From positions 3,782,001 to 3,846,000 of the forward strand of contig NZ_HG938353.1 of assembly GCF_000731315.1 (NCBI RefSeq): a DNA stretch of 64,000 nucleotides, given 5' to 3'. A program made the translations under genes and the position numbers. Numbering within the stretch: position 1 is the first letter of the stretch; each line of letters starts with the position of its first letter. Shown here one piece after another: positions 34,159-44,186 of this stretch. Under the pieces are notes generated by a model. The model was not told the origin of the DNA. It worked only from the letters and a program-made list of their open reading frames with translations, and made no database searches. Source of the stretch: Neorhizobium galegae bv. orientalis str. HAMBI 540 (GTDB taxonomy: Bacteria; Pseudomonadota; Alphaproteobacteria; Rhizobiales; Rhizobiaceae).

Positions 34159-35568
34159 ATGAGCGCACCTCGCACCCTTTATGACAAGATCTGGGACGAC
34201 CACGTCGTTTCCGAGGATGAGAACCACACCTGTCTTCTCTACATCGACCGTCACCTCGTTCACGAAGTGACGTCGCCGCAGGCCTTCGAAGGCCTGCGCA
34301 TCGCCGGCCGTAAGGTCCGCGCTCCGGAAAAGACGCTTGCCGTCGTCGACCACAACGTGCCAACTACCGCCGACCGCCACGAAGGCATCAAGAACGAGGA
34401 AAGCCGCATCCAGGTGGAGGCGCTTGCCCAGAACGCCCGCGATTTCGGCGTCGAATATTATTCGGAAAAGGACGTTCGCCAGGGCATCGTCCACATCGTC
34501 GGCCCCGAACAGGGTTTTACCCTGCCGGGCATGACCATCGTCTGCGGCGACAGCCACACCTCGACCCACGGCGCTTTCGGCGCGCTGGCGCATGGCATCG
34601 GCACGTCTGAAGTCGAGCACGTGCTCGCCACCCAGACGCTGGTGCAGAAGAAGGCGAAGAACATGCTGGTGCGCGTCGACGGCCAACTGCCGCCGGGCGT
34701 CACCGCCAAGGACATCATCCTTGCCATCATCGGCGAAATCGGCACCGCCGGCGGCACCGGCCACGTCATCGAATTCGCCGGCGAGGCGATCCGGGCGCTC
34801 TCCATGGAAGGCCGCATGACGGTCTGCAACATGACGATCGAAGGCGGCGCCCGCGCCGGCCTGATCGCGCCGGACGAAAAGACTTTCGAATACATCAAGG
34901 ACAAGCCGCGCGCGCCGAAGGGCAAGGCCTGGGACATGGCGCTCGACTACTGGAAGACCCTGCAGACGGACGAAGGCGCGCATTTCGACAAGGTCGTCGT
35001 GCTCAACGCCGCCAACCTGCCGCCGATCGTCTCCTGGGGCTCCTCGCCGGAAGACGTGATCTCGGTTGAAGGTTCCGTTCCGAACCCGGACGACATCCCG
35101 GACGAAACCAAGCGCACTTCGAAATGGCGCGCTCTGGACTATATGGGCCTGAAGCCGGGCACCAAGATCACCGATATCGCCATCGACCGTGTCTTCATCG
35201 GCTCCTGCACCAACGGCCGCATCGAAGACCTGCGTGCTGCCGCCAAGGTGGTCGAAGGCCGCACGGTCGCATCGACCGTATCGGCCATGGTCGTTCCGGG
35301 CTCGGGCATCGTCAAGGAACAGGCGGAAGCCGAAGGCCTCGACAAGATCTTCAAGGACGCCGGTTTCGAATGGCGCGAGCCGGGCTGCTCGATGTGCCTG
35401 GCGATGAACGACGACCGCCTGAAGCCGGGCGAGCGCTGCGCCTCCACCTCGAACCGCAATTTCGAGGGCCGCCAGGGTTACAAGGGCCGCACCCATCTCG
35501 TCTCGCCGGCCATGGCCGCCGCAGCCGCAGTCGCGGGTCACTTCGTCGATATCCGCGAGTGGAAATAA
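34159..35568 (+). CDS. leuC: 3-Isopropylmalate dehydratase large subunit LeuC
   Basis: A 469-residue [4Fe-4S] dehydratase subunit of leucine synthesis; with LeuD it converts 2- to 3-isopropylmalate. The cluster cysteines are C350 (IGSCTNGR), C410 and C413 ([10 protein letters not shown]). The N-terminus [12 protein letters not shown] and the block [24 protein letters not shown] are diagnostic. leuD is not adjacent. A strong terminator follows, so it is transcribed alone. Confidence 0.97.
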   Translation: MSAPRTLYDKIWDDHVVSEDENHTCLLYIDRHLVHEVTSPQAFEGLRIAGRKVRAPEKTLAVVDHNVPTTADRHEGIKNEESRIQVEALAQNARDFGVEYYSEKDVRQGIVHIVGPEQGFTLPGMTIVCGDSHTSTHGAFGALAHGIGTSEVEHVLATQTLVQKKAKNMLVRVDGQLPPGVTAKDIILAIIGEIGTAGGTGHVIEFAGEAIRALSMEGRMTVCNMTIEGGARAGLIAPDEKTFEYIKDKPRAPKGKAWDMALDYWKTLQTDEGAHFDKVVVLNAANLPPIVSWGSSPEDVISVEGSVPNPDDIPDETKRTSKWRALDYMGLKPGTKITDIAIDRVFIGSCTNGRIEDLRAAAKVVEGRTVASTVSAMVVPGSGIVKEQAEAEGLDKIFKDAGFEWREPGCSMCLAMNDDRLKPGERCASTSNRNFEGRQGYKGRTHLVSPAMAAAAAVAGHFVDIREWK

Positions 35569-35592
35569 GCGTCTTCCAGCCTTGATTTCGAG

Positions 35593-35620
35593 ATGCCCGG
35601 CCCTCAGCGCCGGGCATTTT
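35593..35620 (+). terminator. leuC intrinsic terminator
   Basis: A perfect 9-bp stem ATGCCCGGC/GCCGGGCAT with a 7-nt loop, followed by TTTTCGTTT. It lies 25 nt past the leuC stop. Confidence 0.9.
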
Positions 35621-35631
35621 CGTTTCAGGCC

Positions 35632-36183
35632 TTAGCCGAGAACCCTCACCACCGTACCCTTGCGCATGAAGCGGATGAGCCGCTTCATGTCGGGAAGGCT
35701 GACAGCGATGCAGCCGGCGGTCGGCTGGTAGCCGGGCTTGATGAGGTGGAAGAAGATCGCCGAGCCGCGGTTGCGGGCACGCGAGGTGACGTTCCAGTCG
35801 AGCACGAGGCAGATGTCGTAGAGCCCGTCAGCCCGCATCATCTCTTCATGACTTGGCCGGAACGGTGCCTTCACCGGGCGATTGTACGACGGGTGCTCCG
35901 GCTGGTCGCACCACAGCAGGCCTTTACCGATGCGCGTCATCGAAAGTGGCGTCGGGGGCAGCTTCACGCGCTCACCGCGCACGTATCCATGAAGAAGGCG
36001 CATCGCCGCAATCGGCGTTGCGCCATCCCCTTCCCGCTTGAAGGGAGTGGTGCCGGACCGCCCGAGCGCCGCCGGCACGGTGATGCCGCCGAAGGAGACG
36101 ATCGCCCGGCGCCGGTCGCGCGGCGCGGGCCGAACGGTGACGACAGCCGTCTTCTTGTGATTTCCCTCGCGAAAACGTTGCAT
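35632..36183 (-). CDS. L,D-transpeptidase family protein
   Basis: A 183-residue YkuD-type L,D-transpeptidase. The catalytic block FFHLIKPGYQPTAGCIAVS carries the His and the nucleophilic Cys in GCIAVS; upstream RDRRRAIVSFGGITVPAALGRSG and KREGDGATPIAAM match the short-form YkuD family. No signal peptide is evident, although the N-terminus is basic. Substrates are peptidoglycan stem peptides if it is exported. I use the ATG at 36183; a GTG at 36192 is in frame. Confidence 0.82.
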   Translation of the reverse strand: MQRFREGNHKKTAVVTVRPAPRDRRRAIVSFGGITVPAALGRSGTTPFKREGDGATPIAAMRLLHGYVRGERVKLPPTPLSMTRIGKGLLWCDQPEHPSYNRPVKAPFRPSHEEMMRADGLYDICLVLDWNVTSRARNRGSAIFFHLIKPGYQPTAGCIAVSLPDMKRLIRFMRKGTVVRVLG

Positions 36184-36244
36184 TTCTCTCACAAGGTTTT
36201 GCTTTGAATATGATTTCGTTTGAATTCATAGCACACTAAAGCGC

Positions 36245-36322
36245 TGCGCATCCTCCGGATACGCAAAGGACGCTTAGCATATCGAAACATCGTACTTTCC
36301 GAAAATCGATTCCGATTTTCGG
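36245..36322. repeat. Rhizobial-type mosaic repeat (two hairpins)
   Basis: A 9-bp stem TGCGCATCC/GGATACGCA (one mismatch, 36245-36265) is followed by a perfect 10-bp stem CCGAAAATCG/CGATTTTCGG (36299-36322, ATTC loop). The surrounding words (AAAGCGCTGCGCATCC, AAAGGACGCTTAG, GATGCTGTAG) resemble dispersed mosaic elements of rhizobial genomes, from memory. It occupies the shared upstream region of the L,D-transpeptidase and response-regulator genes. Confidence 0.65.
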
Positions 36323-36421
36323 ATCGATGCTGTAGGGATTTAGATCGAGGAGCCCTAAATGCGCTTCGATTGACTGGCAATGACAGTCCGGACGCAACGG
36401 CAAGACGAAAGGCAAGAACGC

Positions 36422-37105
36422 ATGGCAGCGCGCACGATACTCCTGGTGGACGACGACGACGATCTGCGCGAGACGCTCGTCGAGCAGTTGTCGTTTTACG
36501 AAGAGTTCGCAATCCTCCAGGAAGCGAATGCGGCCAAAGCGCTGCAGACCGCCAAGAACGCCCAAATCGACCTGCTGATCATGGACGTCGGCCTGCCGGA
36601 CATGGACGGTCGCGAAGCGGTGAAACTGCTGCGCAAGAACGGTTTCAAGGCGCCGATCATCATGCTGACCGGCCACGACACCGATTCCGACACCATTCTC
36701 GGCCTCGAAGCCGGCGCCAACGATTATGTGACGAAGCCCTTCCGCTTCGCCGTACTGCTCGCCCGCATCCGTGCCCAGCTTCGCCAGTACGAACAGAGCG
36801 AGGACGCCACCTTCACGGTCGGCCCCTATCTCTTCAAACCGAGCCAGAAGCTGCTGACCACCGAGGACGGCAAGAAGATCCGCCTGACCGAAAAGGAAGC
36901 GGCGATCATCCGCTACCTCTATCGCGCCGGCCAGAAGGTGGTAACCCGCGACGTGCTGCTGGAGGAGGTCTGGGGCTATAATTCCGGTGTCACTACGCAT
37001 ACGCTGGAAACCCATGTCTACCGTCTTCGCCAGAAGATCGAGCGCGATCCGTCGAGCGCCGAAATCCTGGTCACCGAAAACGGCGGCTACAAGATCGTAC
37101 CGTAA
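36422..37105 (+). CDS. OmpR-family response regulator
   Basis: A 227-residue two-component regulator. The receiver (about 1-122) has the acidic triad in LLVDDDDDL, the phospho-accepting Asp in LLIMDVGLPDMDG, T in IIMLTGHD and K in YVTKPF. The winged-helix output domain (about 130-227) includes LTEKEAAIIRYLYRAGQKVVTRDVLLEEVWG and ENGGYKIVP. There is no histidine kinase beside it. The ATG at 36422 has AAGG about 10 nt upstream. A stand-alone cyclic-nucleotide-binding protein starts 9 nt later and is surely co-transcribed. Confidence 0.92.
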   Translation: MAARTILLVDDDDDLRETLVEQLSFYEEFAILQEANAAKALQTAKNAQIDLLIMDVGLPDMDGREAVKLLRKNGFKAPIIMLTGHDTDSDTILGLEAGANDYVTKPFRFAVLLARIRAQLRQYEQSEDATFTVGPYLFKPSQKLLTTEDGKKIRLTEKEAAIIRYLYRAGQKVVTRDVLLEEVWGYNSGVTTHTLETHVYRLRQKIERDPSSAEILVTENGGYKIVP

Positions 37106-37114
37106 AGAGCCCTG

Positions 37115-37570
37115 ATGTCGCTGACCGAAGATATCCGCCTGCTTTCGCAGGTCCCGCTGTTCCGGGACATGAACGACGACCAGCTGCGCCTTGTCGCCTT
37201 CGGCGCCGAGCGTCGGCAGGTGACGACCGGCCAGCAGCTGTTTCGGGAGAAATCCCCGGCGGAATCGGCCTTCATCGTCGCAAGGGGTCGCTTCGAACTG
37301 CTGATGGCGGACCGCAGTGGCGAGATGAAGGTGGAGGCGACCGTCGGTCCCGGCACCCTGCTGTCGGAACTGGCGCTCGTGACCATGGTGGAGCGAAAGT
37401 TCACCGCCGTGGCGATCGAGGATGCCGAAGCCCTGAAGATCAGCCGCTCGCTGTTCCACCGCCTGCTGGAGGAATATCCGCAGGTCGGCCGAGTGATCGA
37501 GAACCGCATCCGCGACAATATAGCCAGCCTCGCCAAGGCAGCGGCAGCGATGCAGGACCGGTTTTCCTGA
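37115..37570 (+). CDS. Stand-alone cyclic-nucleotide-binding domain protein
   Basis: A 151-residue protein that is almost only a Crp-type cNMP-binding beta-roll: VPLFRDMNDDQLRLVAFGAERRQVTTGQQLFREKSPAESAFIVARGRFEL, then the phosphate-binding-cassette region VGPGTLLSELALVTMVERKFTAVA. It lacks the C-terminal helix-turn-helix of Crp/Fnr. The usual cassette Arg is shifted, so nucleotide binding is uncertain. Its coupling to the response regulator suggests it modulates that pathway. Confidence 0.85.
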   Translation: MSLTEDIRLLSQVPLFRDMNDDQLRLVAFGAERRQVTTGQQLFREKSPAESAFIVARGRFELLMADRSGEMKVEATVGPGTLLSELALVTMVERKFTAVAIEDAEALKISRSLFHRLLEEYPQVGRVIENRIRDNIASLAKAAAAMQDRFS

Positions 37571-37579
37571 AGATGACCT

Positions 37580-38383
37580 TCAAATCTTGAACACCGCCGT
37601 CACCGGCACATGGTCCGAAGGCTGGTTCCAGCCGCGGGCTTCCTTCAGCACGTCGATGCGCTCGAGGAATGGCCCGAGGTCGGGCGAGGACCAGATATGG
37701 TCGAGCCGGCGGCCCTTGTTTGCCGCTTCCCAGTCCTTGGCGCGGTAGCTCCACCACGTATAGATCTTCTCCGGCTCCGGCGTGTGCTGGCGCATCAGGT
37801 CGAGCCAGCCGCCCTTGGCGATGATCTCCTTCATGCCCTCGGTCTCGACAGGCGTGTGGCTGACGATCTTCAGGAGCTGCTTGTGTGACCAGACGTCGTG
37901 CTCCAGCGGCGCGATGTTGAGATCGCCGACGAGGATCGACGAGATGCCGGGCATGGCATCCGCCTTCAATGCCTTCATCTCCTCGATGAAATCGAGCTTG
38001 TGGCCGAATTTCGGGTTGATCGCCCGGTCCGGCTCGTCGCCGCCGGCCGGCACGTAGAAATTATGCAGGCGGATGCGCCGCGAGCCGCGCTCGAAGAGCG
38101 CCGAAATGTGCCGGGCATCGCCGACATTGCAGTAGTTCTGACGATGGTCTTCGAGAAGTGGCACTTTCGAGGCGATGGCGACCCCGTGATAGCCCTTCTG
38201 GCCGTGGATGATGATGTGCTGGTAACCGAGGTCCTTCAGCGGCTGCAGCGGGAACTCCGGCTCCTGGCACTTGATTTCCTGCAGGCAGAGAATGTCCGGC
38301 TTGTGGCGGACGAGGAACTGCTGGACGATCGGCATGCGCAGCCGCACGGAGTTGATATTCCAGGTCGTAATCGAAAATGTCAT
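37580..38383 (-). CDS. xthA: Exodeoxyribonuclease III
   Basis: A 267-residue AP endonuclease / 3'-5' exonuclease of base-excision repair. Conserved blocks are ITTWNINSVRLR (Asn), DILCLQEIKCQ (metal-binding Glu), NFYVPAGGDEPD (Tyr), SILVGDLNIAP (Asp/Asn) and the C-terminal RRLDHIW and PSDHVPV (catalytic His). The ATG at 38383 (MTFSITTWN) is preceded by GAGGG. It is convergent with the cNMP-domain gene. Confidence 0.95.
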   Translation of the reverse strand: MTFSITTWNINSVRLRMPIVQQFLVRHKPDILCLQEIKCQEPEFPLQPLKDLGYQHIIIHGQKGYHGVAIASKVPLLEDHRQNYCNVGDARHISALFERGSRRIRLHNFYVPAGGDEPDRAINPKFGHKLDFIEEMKALKADAMPGISSILVGDLNIAPLEHDVWSHKQLLKIVSHTPVETEGMKEIIAKGGWLDLMRQHTPEPEKIYTWWSYRAKDWEAANKGRRLDHIWSSPDLGPFLERIDVLKEARGWNQPSDHVPVTAVFKI

Positions 38384-38438
38384 GATATCCCTCGGGGCTC
38401 TGCCGCGAGCTTTAGGGAATTTTTCGGTCACTGAGAAG

Positions 38439-38470
38439 CAAAAAGGGCCGCGCAGCCCGGCGCAGCCCTT
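38439..38470 (-). terminator. lolA intrinsic terminator (minus strand)
   Basis: On the minus strand AAGGGC-T-GCGC pairs with GCGC-G-GCCCTT (one mismatch) and is followed by a T-run. It lies 24 nt after the lolA stop and upstream of xthA. Confidence 0.85.
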
Positions 38471-38493
38471 CATTGATTCAGGCCCCGCTAAGG

Positions 38494-39150
38494 TCAGCCC
38501 TTGCGGACGTCCTCATAGGGGATGATGAACACCTTATCATCGAGTTTGACCCCGTTCTGGACGTTGTAGATCATCACCGACGTATCCTTGTTCTGGGCAT
38601 CGGTGATAGTCCATTGGCGCAGGTCGTAGGTCTTGGAATCGAACATCATGGTGATGGTCGAATCGCCGAAGACGGTCTTGTTGCCGAGCACGATCGTGGT
38701 GAGGTCGGACTCTTCCTTGACGTTGCGGACCATCTGGTTGCCGAGGTCGATGCGGCTCGCGAGCAGCAGGCTGAGCGGCGTCTTGGAGAGCGGATAGATA
38801 TCCCAGGTCTTGAGCTTCATATTGCCGATGACGACGTTATTGCCGTCGGCGATGACGCGGATCGGCGACGGATCCTCGAAGTTGAAGCGCAGCTTGCCGG
38901 GCCGCTCGATAAAAAATTTACCGCCGGTCTGCTCGCCGCGCGGGCCGAACTGCACGAATTCGCCCATCATGGTTTTGACCGACGAGAAGTGGTCGGCGAT
39001 CTTCTGGGCCGCAGCACTGCCGGCGCTCTGGGCGAAGCCGAGGTTCGGCGCAAAGGCAGCCGCTGCCAGGCCCGCAAGCCCCAGCGAAAACTGCCGGCGG
39101 CCGAGCGCGCTGGAATTGATGTTTGAAAGGATGGTCTTTTCGTTCTTCAT
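38494..39150 (-). CDS. lolA: LolA-like outer-membrane lipoprotein carrier
   Basis: A 218-residue periplasmic carrier of the LolA fold that shuttles lipoproteins from LolCDE to the outer membrane. A Tat/Sec-like signal (ALGRRQFSLGLAGLAAAAFAP) is followed by IADHFSSVKTMMGEFVQFGPRGEQTGGKFFIERPGKLRFNFEDP, the usual LolA opening. It follows ftsK, as in many Alphaproteobacteria, with 75 bp between. The twin-arginine start is notable. Confidence 0.9.
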   Translation of the reverse strand: MKNEKTILSNINSSALGRRQFSLGLAGLAAAAFAPNLGFAQSAGSAAAQKIADHFSSVKTMMGEFVQFGPRGEQTGGKFFIERPGKLRFNFEDPSPIRVIADGNNVVIGNMKLKTWDIYPLSKTPLSLLLASRIDLGNQMVRNVKEESDLTTIVLGNKTVFGDSTITMMFDSKTYDLRQWTITDAQNKDTSVMIYNVQNGVKLDDKVFIIPYEDVRKG

Positions 39151-39225
39151 TCTGGTCTCCTTTCTTTATTCCTCCGCACCAAAGGCGGCGGCTTGATGGC
39201 CGCGCCCGTGGCGATCACGAAAGCC

Positions 39226-41925
39226 TTACCGTTCGAGGATGTCGCCCTCGGTCGGCACCAGGATTTCGCGTTTGCCGGCATGGTTGGCCGGCCCGATCAG
39301 CCCCTCCTGCTCCATCCGCTCGATGAGCGAAGCGGCACGGTTGTAGCCGATGCCGAGACGGCGCTGGACATAGGACGTCGACGCCTTGCCGTCCCGCAGC
39401 ACGATCGCCACCGCCTGGTCATAGGGATCGTCCGAATCCGCGAGGTTGGACATGCCGGCCGGGCCGGAACCGTCGCCGTCCTCGTCGTCATCGGCCGTGA
39501 TCGCATCGAGATATTGGGGGTGCCCTTGAGTTTTCAAGTAGGCGACGATGTCTTCGACCTCCGTATCGGAGACGAAGGGCCCGTGGACGCGCTGGATGCG
39601 GCCGCCGCCGGCCATATACAGCATGTCGCCCATGCCGAGCAGCTGTTCGGCGCCTTGCTCGCCCAAAATAGTGCGGCTGTCGATCTTCGACGTCACCTGG
39701 AAGGAGATGCGGGTCGGGAAGTTGGCCTTGATCGTGCCGGTGATGACGTCGACGGACGGACGCTGCGTCGCCATGATCACATGGATGCCGGCCGCACGCG
39801 CCATCTGCGCCAGGCGTTGTACGGCGCCTTCGATATCCTTGCCGGCGACCATCATCAGGTCGGCCATTTCGTCGATGATCACGACGATATAGGGGATTGG
39901 CTGGAGATCGAATTCTTCCGTCTCGTACATCGCCTCGCCCGTGTGGCGGTCGAAACCGGTCTGCACGGTGCGGGTCAGGACCTCGCCCTTTTCCATCGCC
40001 TGCTCGACGCGGCTGTTGAAGCCGTCGATATTGCGCACGCCGATCTTCGACATCTTCTTGTAGCGCTCTTCCATCTCGCGGACGGTCCACTTGAGCGCAA
40101 CGACGGCCTTCTTCGGGTCGGTGACGACGGGCGAGAGGAGATGGGGAATACCGTCATAGACGGAGAGTTCGAGCATTTTCGGGTCGATCATGATCAGGCG
40201 GCATTTCTCCGGCGTATAGCGATAGAGAAGCGACAGGATCATGGTGTTGATGGCAACCGATTTACCCGAACCGGTAGTGCCGGCGACGAGCAGATGCGGC
40301 ATCTTGGCAAGGTCGGCCACGACAGGCTCGCCGCCGATCGTCTTACCGAGCGCCATGGCAAGCTTTGCCTTGCTGTTTTCGAAATCCTTGGAGCCGATCA
40401 TTTCGCGCAGGTAGACCGTCTCGCGGGTGCGGTTCGGCAATTCGATGCCGATCGCGTTGCGGCCGGGAACGACAGCGACGCGGGCGGCGATCGCGCTCAT
40501 AGAACGGGCGATATCGTCGGCAAGGCCGATGACGCGCGACGACTTGATGCCCGGCGCGGGCTCGAGTTCGTAAAGCGTGACGACCGGGCCGGGGCGAACA
40601 TGGATGATCTCGCCCTTGACGCCGAAGTCCTCGAGAACGCCTTCCAGAAGGCGGGCATTCTGTTCCAGCGCATCGGCGGACAGCGAGGCGTCGCGGGCAA
40701 CGGCCTTCGGTTCGCTAAGGAGGTGCACGGATGGAAGCTGGAACCCGTCAGGCGCGATGAACGAGCCTTGGGCCTCGCGGGCGACACGAGCGCTCGGTCT
40801 CGGCGGCGTGGCCGAGGGTGCGACGCGCTGCTGGACGCGGACCCCATTGACGGTCTGCGGTGCGCGCGAAGCGACGAACGGCGCATCATCGTCCTCGTCG
40901 TCATCGGCCAAGATACCCGCGGGACGCGGCGGCATGTCGTCCCGGTCGAACGGCGGGTCGTAGTCGTCGTCTTCGTCATGGCTGGAAATCGGCGGAGCGG
41001 CCACCACCCGGCGCGGCGACGTGACCCGCTCGGCGGGATCATCGAGCGAAGGTTCCATGCGACGGCCGGGCACGACAGGCGCCGATCTCGCACGAACCGG
41101 CTCGTTCAACGTGCCGAACTCGTCCTCGTTGAAATCATAGGGCTGGTCGAATTCCATCCGGCGGCGCGGCTTGATGCCGGCGAGACGGCGTAACCGCGCC
41201 TGGGCGATATACCAGTAGTGAGCAAGAGCGCCGAACGCCAGGAAACCGGCAAACCGGTCCTCGTCGTCTTCTTCCTCGATCTCCTCGCGCTTGGAGCGGG
41301 TCTTGGCGGCGGCAACAGGCTGATCGTCATCCTCGGCATCGTCCTCGAAGGCTTCGCCGACCAGGCCCGATGCAAACAGCATCAGCCAGGCGCAGGGGAT
41401 GGTGAAGATGCAGCCGAGGACGACCGCGACGGTACCGGTCGGATAGGCGCCGACGAACAATGCCGGGAACCGCAGGATCATATCGCCGATGACGCCGCCG
41501 ATGCCGTTTGGGATCGGCCAGGTGAGCGGTGCGGGAAAGCAGCCCAATGTCGCAGACGCCAGCAGCGTGCCGCCGCCCCAGGCCGCAAGGCGCGCCGGAA
41601 CGCGGTCGTATTTACGCCCGGCGATCAAAGCCAGAGCGAAGGCGAGCACCGGCAGCAGGGCGACGAGGCTTGCAAGTCCAAGGAACTGCATCATCAGGTC
41701 TGCGAAGGCAGCCCCCGGGAAGCCCAGGAGATTGGTCGGCGCATTGTCGGTCGCATAGGAGAAGCTTGGGTCGGCGACGTTCCAGGTTGCCAGTGCCGCA
41801 ACCGCCAGCGCCAGCGCGAAGAATATCCCGAAACCGGCGAGCGCCAGCGCCTGGCGCCACACGAACGCGGTGAGCACCAGGCGGGTGGACCGGTTTGCCA
41901 TAGCCGCTGAACTGCTTCTGCCCAT
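39226..41925 (-). CDS. ftsK: DNA translocase FtsK
   Basis: An 899-residue septal DNA pump that resolves chromosome dimers with XerCD. Four to five N-terminal transmembrane helices (about 10-185) anchor it; an acidic and proline-rich linker (about 195-400) follows, including [12 protein letters not shown] tracts. The motor has Walker [18 protein letters not shown] and Walker [15 protein letters not shown], with [25 protein letters not shown]. The C-terminal gamma winged helix is [27 protein letters not shown] use the ATG at 41925; the ATG at 41901 is possible. Confidence 0.96.
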   Translation of the reverse strand: MGRSSSAAMANRSTRLVLTAFVWRQALALAGFGIFFALALAVAALATWNVADPSFSYATDNAPTNLLGFPGAAFADLMMQFLGLASLVALLPVLAFALALIAGRKYDRVPARLAAWGGGTLLASATLGCFPAPLTWPIPNGIGGVIGDMILRFPALFVGAYPTGTVAVVLGCIFTIPCAWLMLFASGLVGEAFEDDAEDDDQPVAAAKTRSKREEIEEEDDEDRFAGFLAFGALAHYWYIAQARLRRLAGIKPRRRMEFDQPYDFNEDEFGTLNEPVRARSAPVVPGRRMEPSLDDPAERVTSPRRVVAAPPISSHDEDDDYDPPFDRDDMPPRPAGILADDDEDDDAPFVASRAPQTVNGVRVQQRVAPSATPPRPSARVAREAQGSFIAPDGFQLPSVHLLSEPKAVARDASLSADALEQNARLLEGVLEDFGVKGEIIHVRPGPVVTLYELEPAPGIKSSRVIGLADDIARSMSAIAARVAVVPGRNAIGIELPNRTRETVYLREMIGSKDFENSKAKLAMALGKTIGGEPVVADLAKMPHLLVAGTTGSGKSVAINTMILSLLYRYTPEKCRLIMIDPKMLELSVYDGIPHLLSPVVTDPKKAVVALKWTVREMEERYKKMSKIGVRNIDGFNSRVEQAMEKGEVLTRTVQTGFDRHTGEAMYETEEFDLQPIPYIVVIIDEMADLMMVAGKDIEGAVQRLAQMARAAGIHVIMATQRPSVDVITGTIKANFPTRISFQVTSKIDSRTILGEQGAEQLLGMGDMLYMAGGGRIQRVHGPFVSDTEVEDIVAYLKTQGHPQYLDAITADDDEDGDGSGPAGMSNLADSDDPYDQAVAIVLRDGKASTSYVQRRLGIGYNRAASLIERMEQEGLIGPANHAGKREILVPTEGDILER

Positions 41926-42070
41926 CGTGTCTGCCCGCCGTCCTTGAACGCAACTACAAGCGCGAATCGGCAACCTGAGAGCTGATCCACGCAATTCCAG
42001 CGGAGAATAGCGCGATGGTGGTTAATGTCCCTTTAACCACAACGGGTCTGGCGAAGGCTGAAAACATGAA

Positions 42071-42096
42071 TAAAAAGCCCGGGTCGAAACCCGGGC
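42071..42096 (-). terminator. amtB intrinsic terminator (minus strand)
   Basis: A perfect 8-bp GCCCGGGT/ACCCGGGC stem with a 4-nt loop; on the minus strand it is followed by TTTTTA. It lies 72 nt past the amtB stop. Confidence 0.9.
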
Positions 42097-42167
42097 CAAT
42101 GCAGTTTTAACAAAAACCACGATGCAACGTGCTGCGGCAGCGGTCACCCGCCGCCGCCAGCCGTAGA

Positions 42168-43595
42168 TCAGGACGCGTGATACGCCGCTTCGCCGTGGGT
42201 CGCGAGGTCGAGACCTTCGCGTTCGGCTTCGACGGTGACGCGCAGGCCGACGATCAGGTCGACGACCTTGTAGAGGATCGCCGAACCGATGCCCGACCAC
42301 AGGAGGGTGGTCAGGACGCCCTTGAACTGTGCCCAGACCTGGGTCGCGGTGCCGGAATAGGAGGCAGCGAAGTCGGCCGTCGAATAATCGACGATGCCTG
42401 CACCGCCGAGTGCCGGGTTGACGAGAATACCGGTGCCGATGGCGCCGAGGATGCCGCCGACGCAATGGACGCCGAAGACATCGAGCGAGTCGTCGTAGTT
42501 GAACTTGTTCTTCACCACGTCGACGAAGAAGTAGCAGACCGGCGAAACGATGAGGCCGAGAACGATCGAGCCCATCGGGCCGGCAAAACCGGCAGCCGGG
42601 GTGACGGCGACGAGACCGGCAACCGCACCCGAGGCGGCACCCAGCATGGAGGCCTTGCCGCGGGAGAAGGTTTCCACCAGGCACCACGACACGGCAGCGG
42701 CAGCCGTCGCAACGAAGGTGTTGATCATGGCGAGCGATGCGTAGGCGTTGGCTTCAAGGTTGGAGCCGGCGTTAAAGCCGAACCAGCCGACCCAGAGGAG
42801 CGAAGCGCCGACCATGGTAAGGGTCATGGAGTGCGGAGCCATGATGTCCTTCTTGTAGCCGGTGCGCTTGCCGAGCATGATCGCGCCGACGAGGCCCGCG
42901 ATACCGGCATTGATGTGCACGACGGTGCCGCCGGCAAAATCGATCGCTCCATAGGAGAAGATCAGGCCGGACGGATCCGCGTAGGCGCTCGGGCCACCCC
43001 AGAACCAGACCATGTGCGCCATCGGGAAATAGATGAACGTGACCCACAGGATGACGAAGAGCATGACGGCCGAGAACTTGATGCGCTCGGCAAAGGCGCC
43101 GACGATCAGGGCCGGCGTGATGCAGGCAAACGTCATCTGGAAGCAGACGAAGGTCAGTTCCGGAATGGCGACGCCCTTGGTGAAGGTTTCGGCAAGCGAC
43201 GACGTGGTGACGCCGGCCAAGAACATCTTGGAGAAGCCGCCGACGAAGCTGTTCAGCGAACCGCCGTTGGTGAAGGCGAGCGAATAGCCGTAGGTGACCC
43301 AGATGATCATCACGACGGCCGTGATCATGAACACCTGCATCAGCACGGACAGCATGTTCTTGGCGCGAACGAGACCACCGTAGAAGAGCGCGAGGCCCGG
43401 AATGGTCATCAGCAGGACGAGAATGGTCGAGATGAGCATCCAGGTGTTGTCACCCTTGTCCATCGTCATGGCCGGAGCGGCGGCGGCAGCAGCAGCCGGT
43501 GCGGCGGCCGTCTGCGCAAAAGCGACGGCGGGCGCAAGAAGCGCCGCGGCGGCGGCACCCACGCGTCCCAGAGTGGAAATCCTGTTAAATTGCAT
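42168..43595 (-). CDS. amtB: Ammonium transporter AmtB
   Basis: A 475-residue ammonium channel of the inner membrane. A signal peptide (to about residue 27, LLAPAVAFAQ) and an alanine-rich linker precede the Amt core: TWMLISTILVLLMTIPGLALFYGGLVRAKN, the pore-lining GAIDFAGGTVVHINAG with the first twin His, and DVFGVHCVGGILGAIGTGI with the second. It is preceded by glnK at 29 bp, the standard pair, so GlnK can plug the channel when nitrogen is ample. Confidence 0.97.
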   Translation of the reverse strand: MQFNRISTLGRVGAAAAALLAPAVAFAQTAAAPAAAAAAAPAMTMDKGDNTWMLISTILVLLMTIPGLALFYGGLVRAKNMLSVLMQVFMITAVVMIIWVTYGYSLAFTNGGSLNSFVGGFSKMFLAGVTTSSLAETFTKGVAIPELTFVCFQMTFACITPALIVGAFAERIKFSAVMLFVILWVTFIYFPMAHMVWFWGGPSAYADPSGLIFSYGAIDFAGGTVVHINAGIAGLVGAIMLGKRTGYKKDIMAPHSMTLTMVGASLLWVGWFGFNAGSNLEANAYASLAMINTFVATAAAAVSWCLVETFSRGKASMLGAASGAVAGLVAVTPAAGFAGPMGSIVLGLIVSPVCYFFVDVVKNKFNYDDSLDVFGVHCVGGILGAIGTGILVNPALGGAGIVDYSTADFAASYSGTATQVWAQFKGVLTTLLWSGIGSAILYKVVDLIVGLRVTVEAEREGLDLATHGEAAYHAS

Positions 43596-43624
43596 AGCTA
43601 AAAAACTCCCCTGTCAACCGTGCT

Positions 43625-44023
<399 letters not shown>

Positions 44024-44047
44024 TCATGACAGCGACTGGCCAGATAC

Positions 44048-44064
44048 ATTCAAGGGGCGTGCCA
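44048..44064 (-). promoter_or_regulatory. Sigma-54-type promoter of glnK-amtB
   Basis: On the minus strand TGGCACGCCCCTTGAAT fits the RpoN pattern TGGCACG-N4-TTGCW. The -24 GG is present but the -12 GC is GA. Its distance to glnK (about 85 nt) is right for NtrC-dependent expression under nitrogen limitation. Confidence 0.65.
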
Positions 44065-44157
44065 GTTTCGAGACACCCTATAAGTTATTGAAATGTAAAG
44101 AACTAAACAGCCGGTCTCAAAAAACGGGCATTTGGATGGCGCAATCGCGTCCAAAAC

Positions 44158-44183
44158 TTGTGCAAATTTGAAAAATTGCACAA
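44158..44183. repeat. Palindrome TTGTGCAA-N10-TTGCACAA
   Basis: Perfect 8-bp arms with a 10-nt AT-rich centre, just past the tesB stop and 195 nt upstream of glnK. It could be a distal activator site for glnK or a tesB 3' hairpin. The half-sites face opposite to NtrC's usual TGCAC/GTGCA order, so I do not name it. Confidence 0.6.
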
Positions 44184-44186
44184 TTA

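Noticed and set aside
44158..44183. NtrC binding site
   Set aside because: The half-sites are in GTGCA...TGCAC order with a 10-nt centre, the reverse of the usual TGCAC...GTGCA arrangement, so no specific regulator is named.
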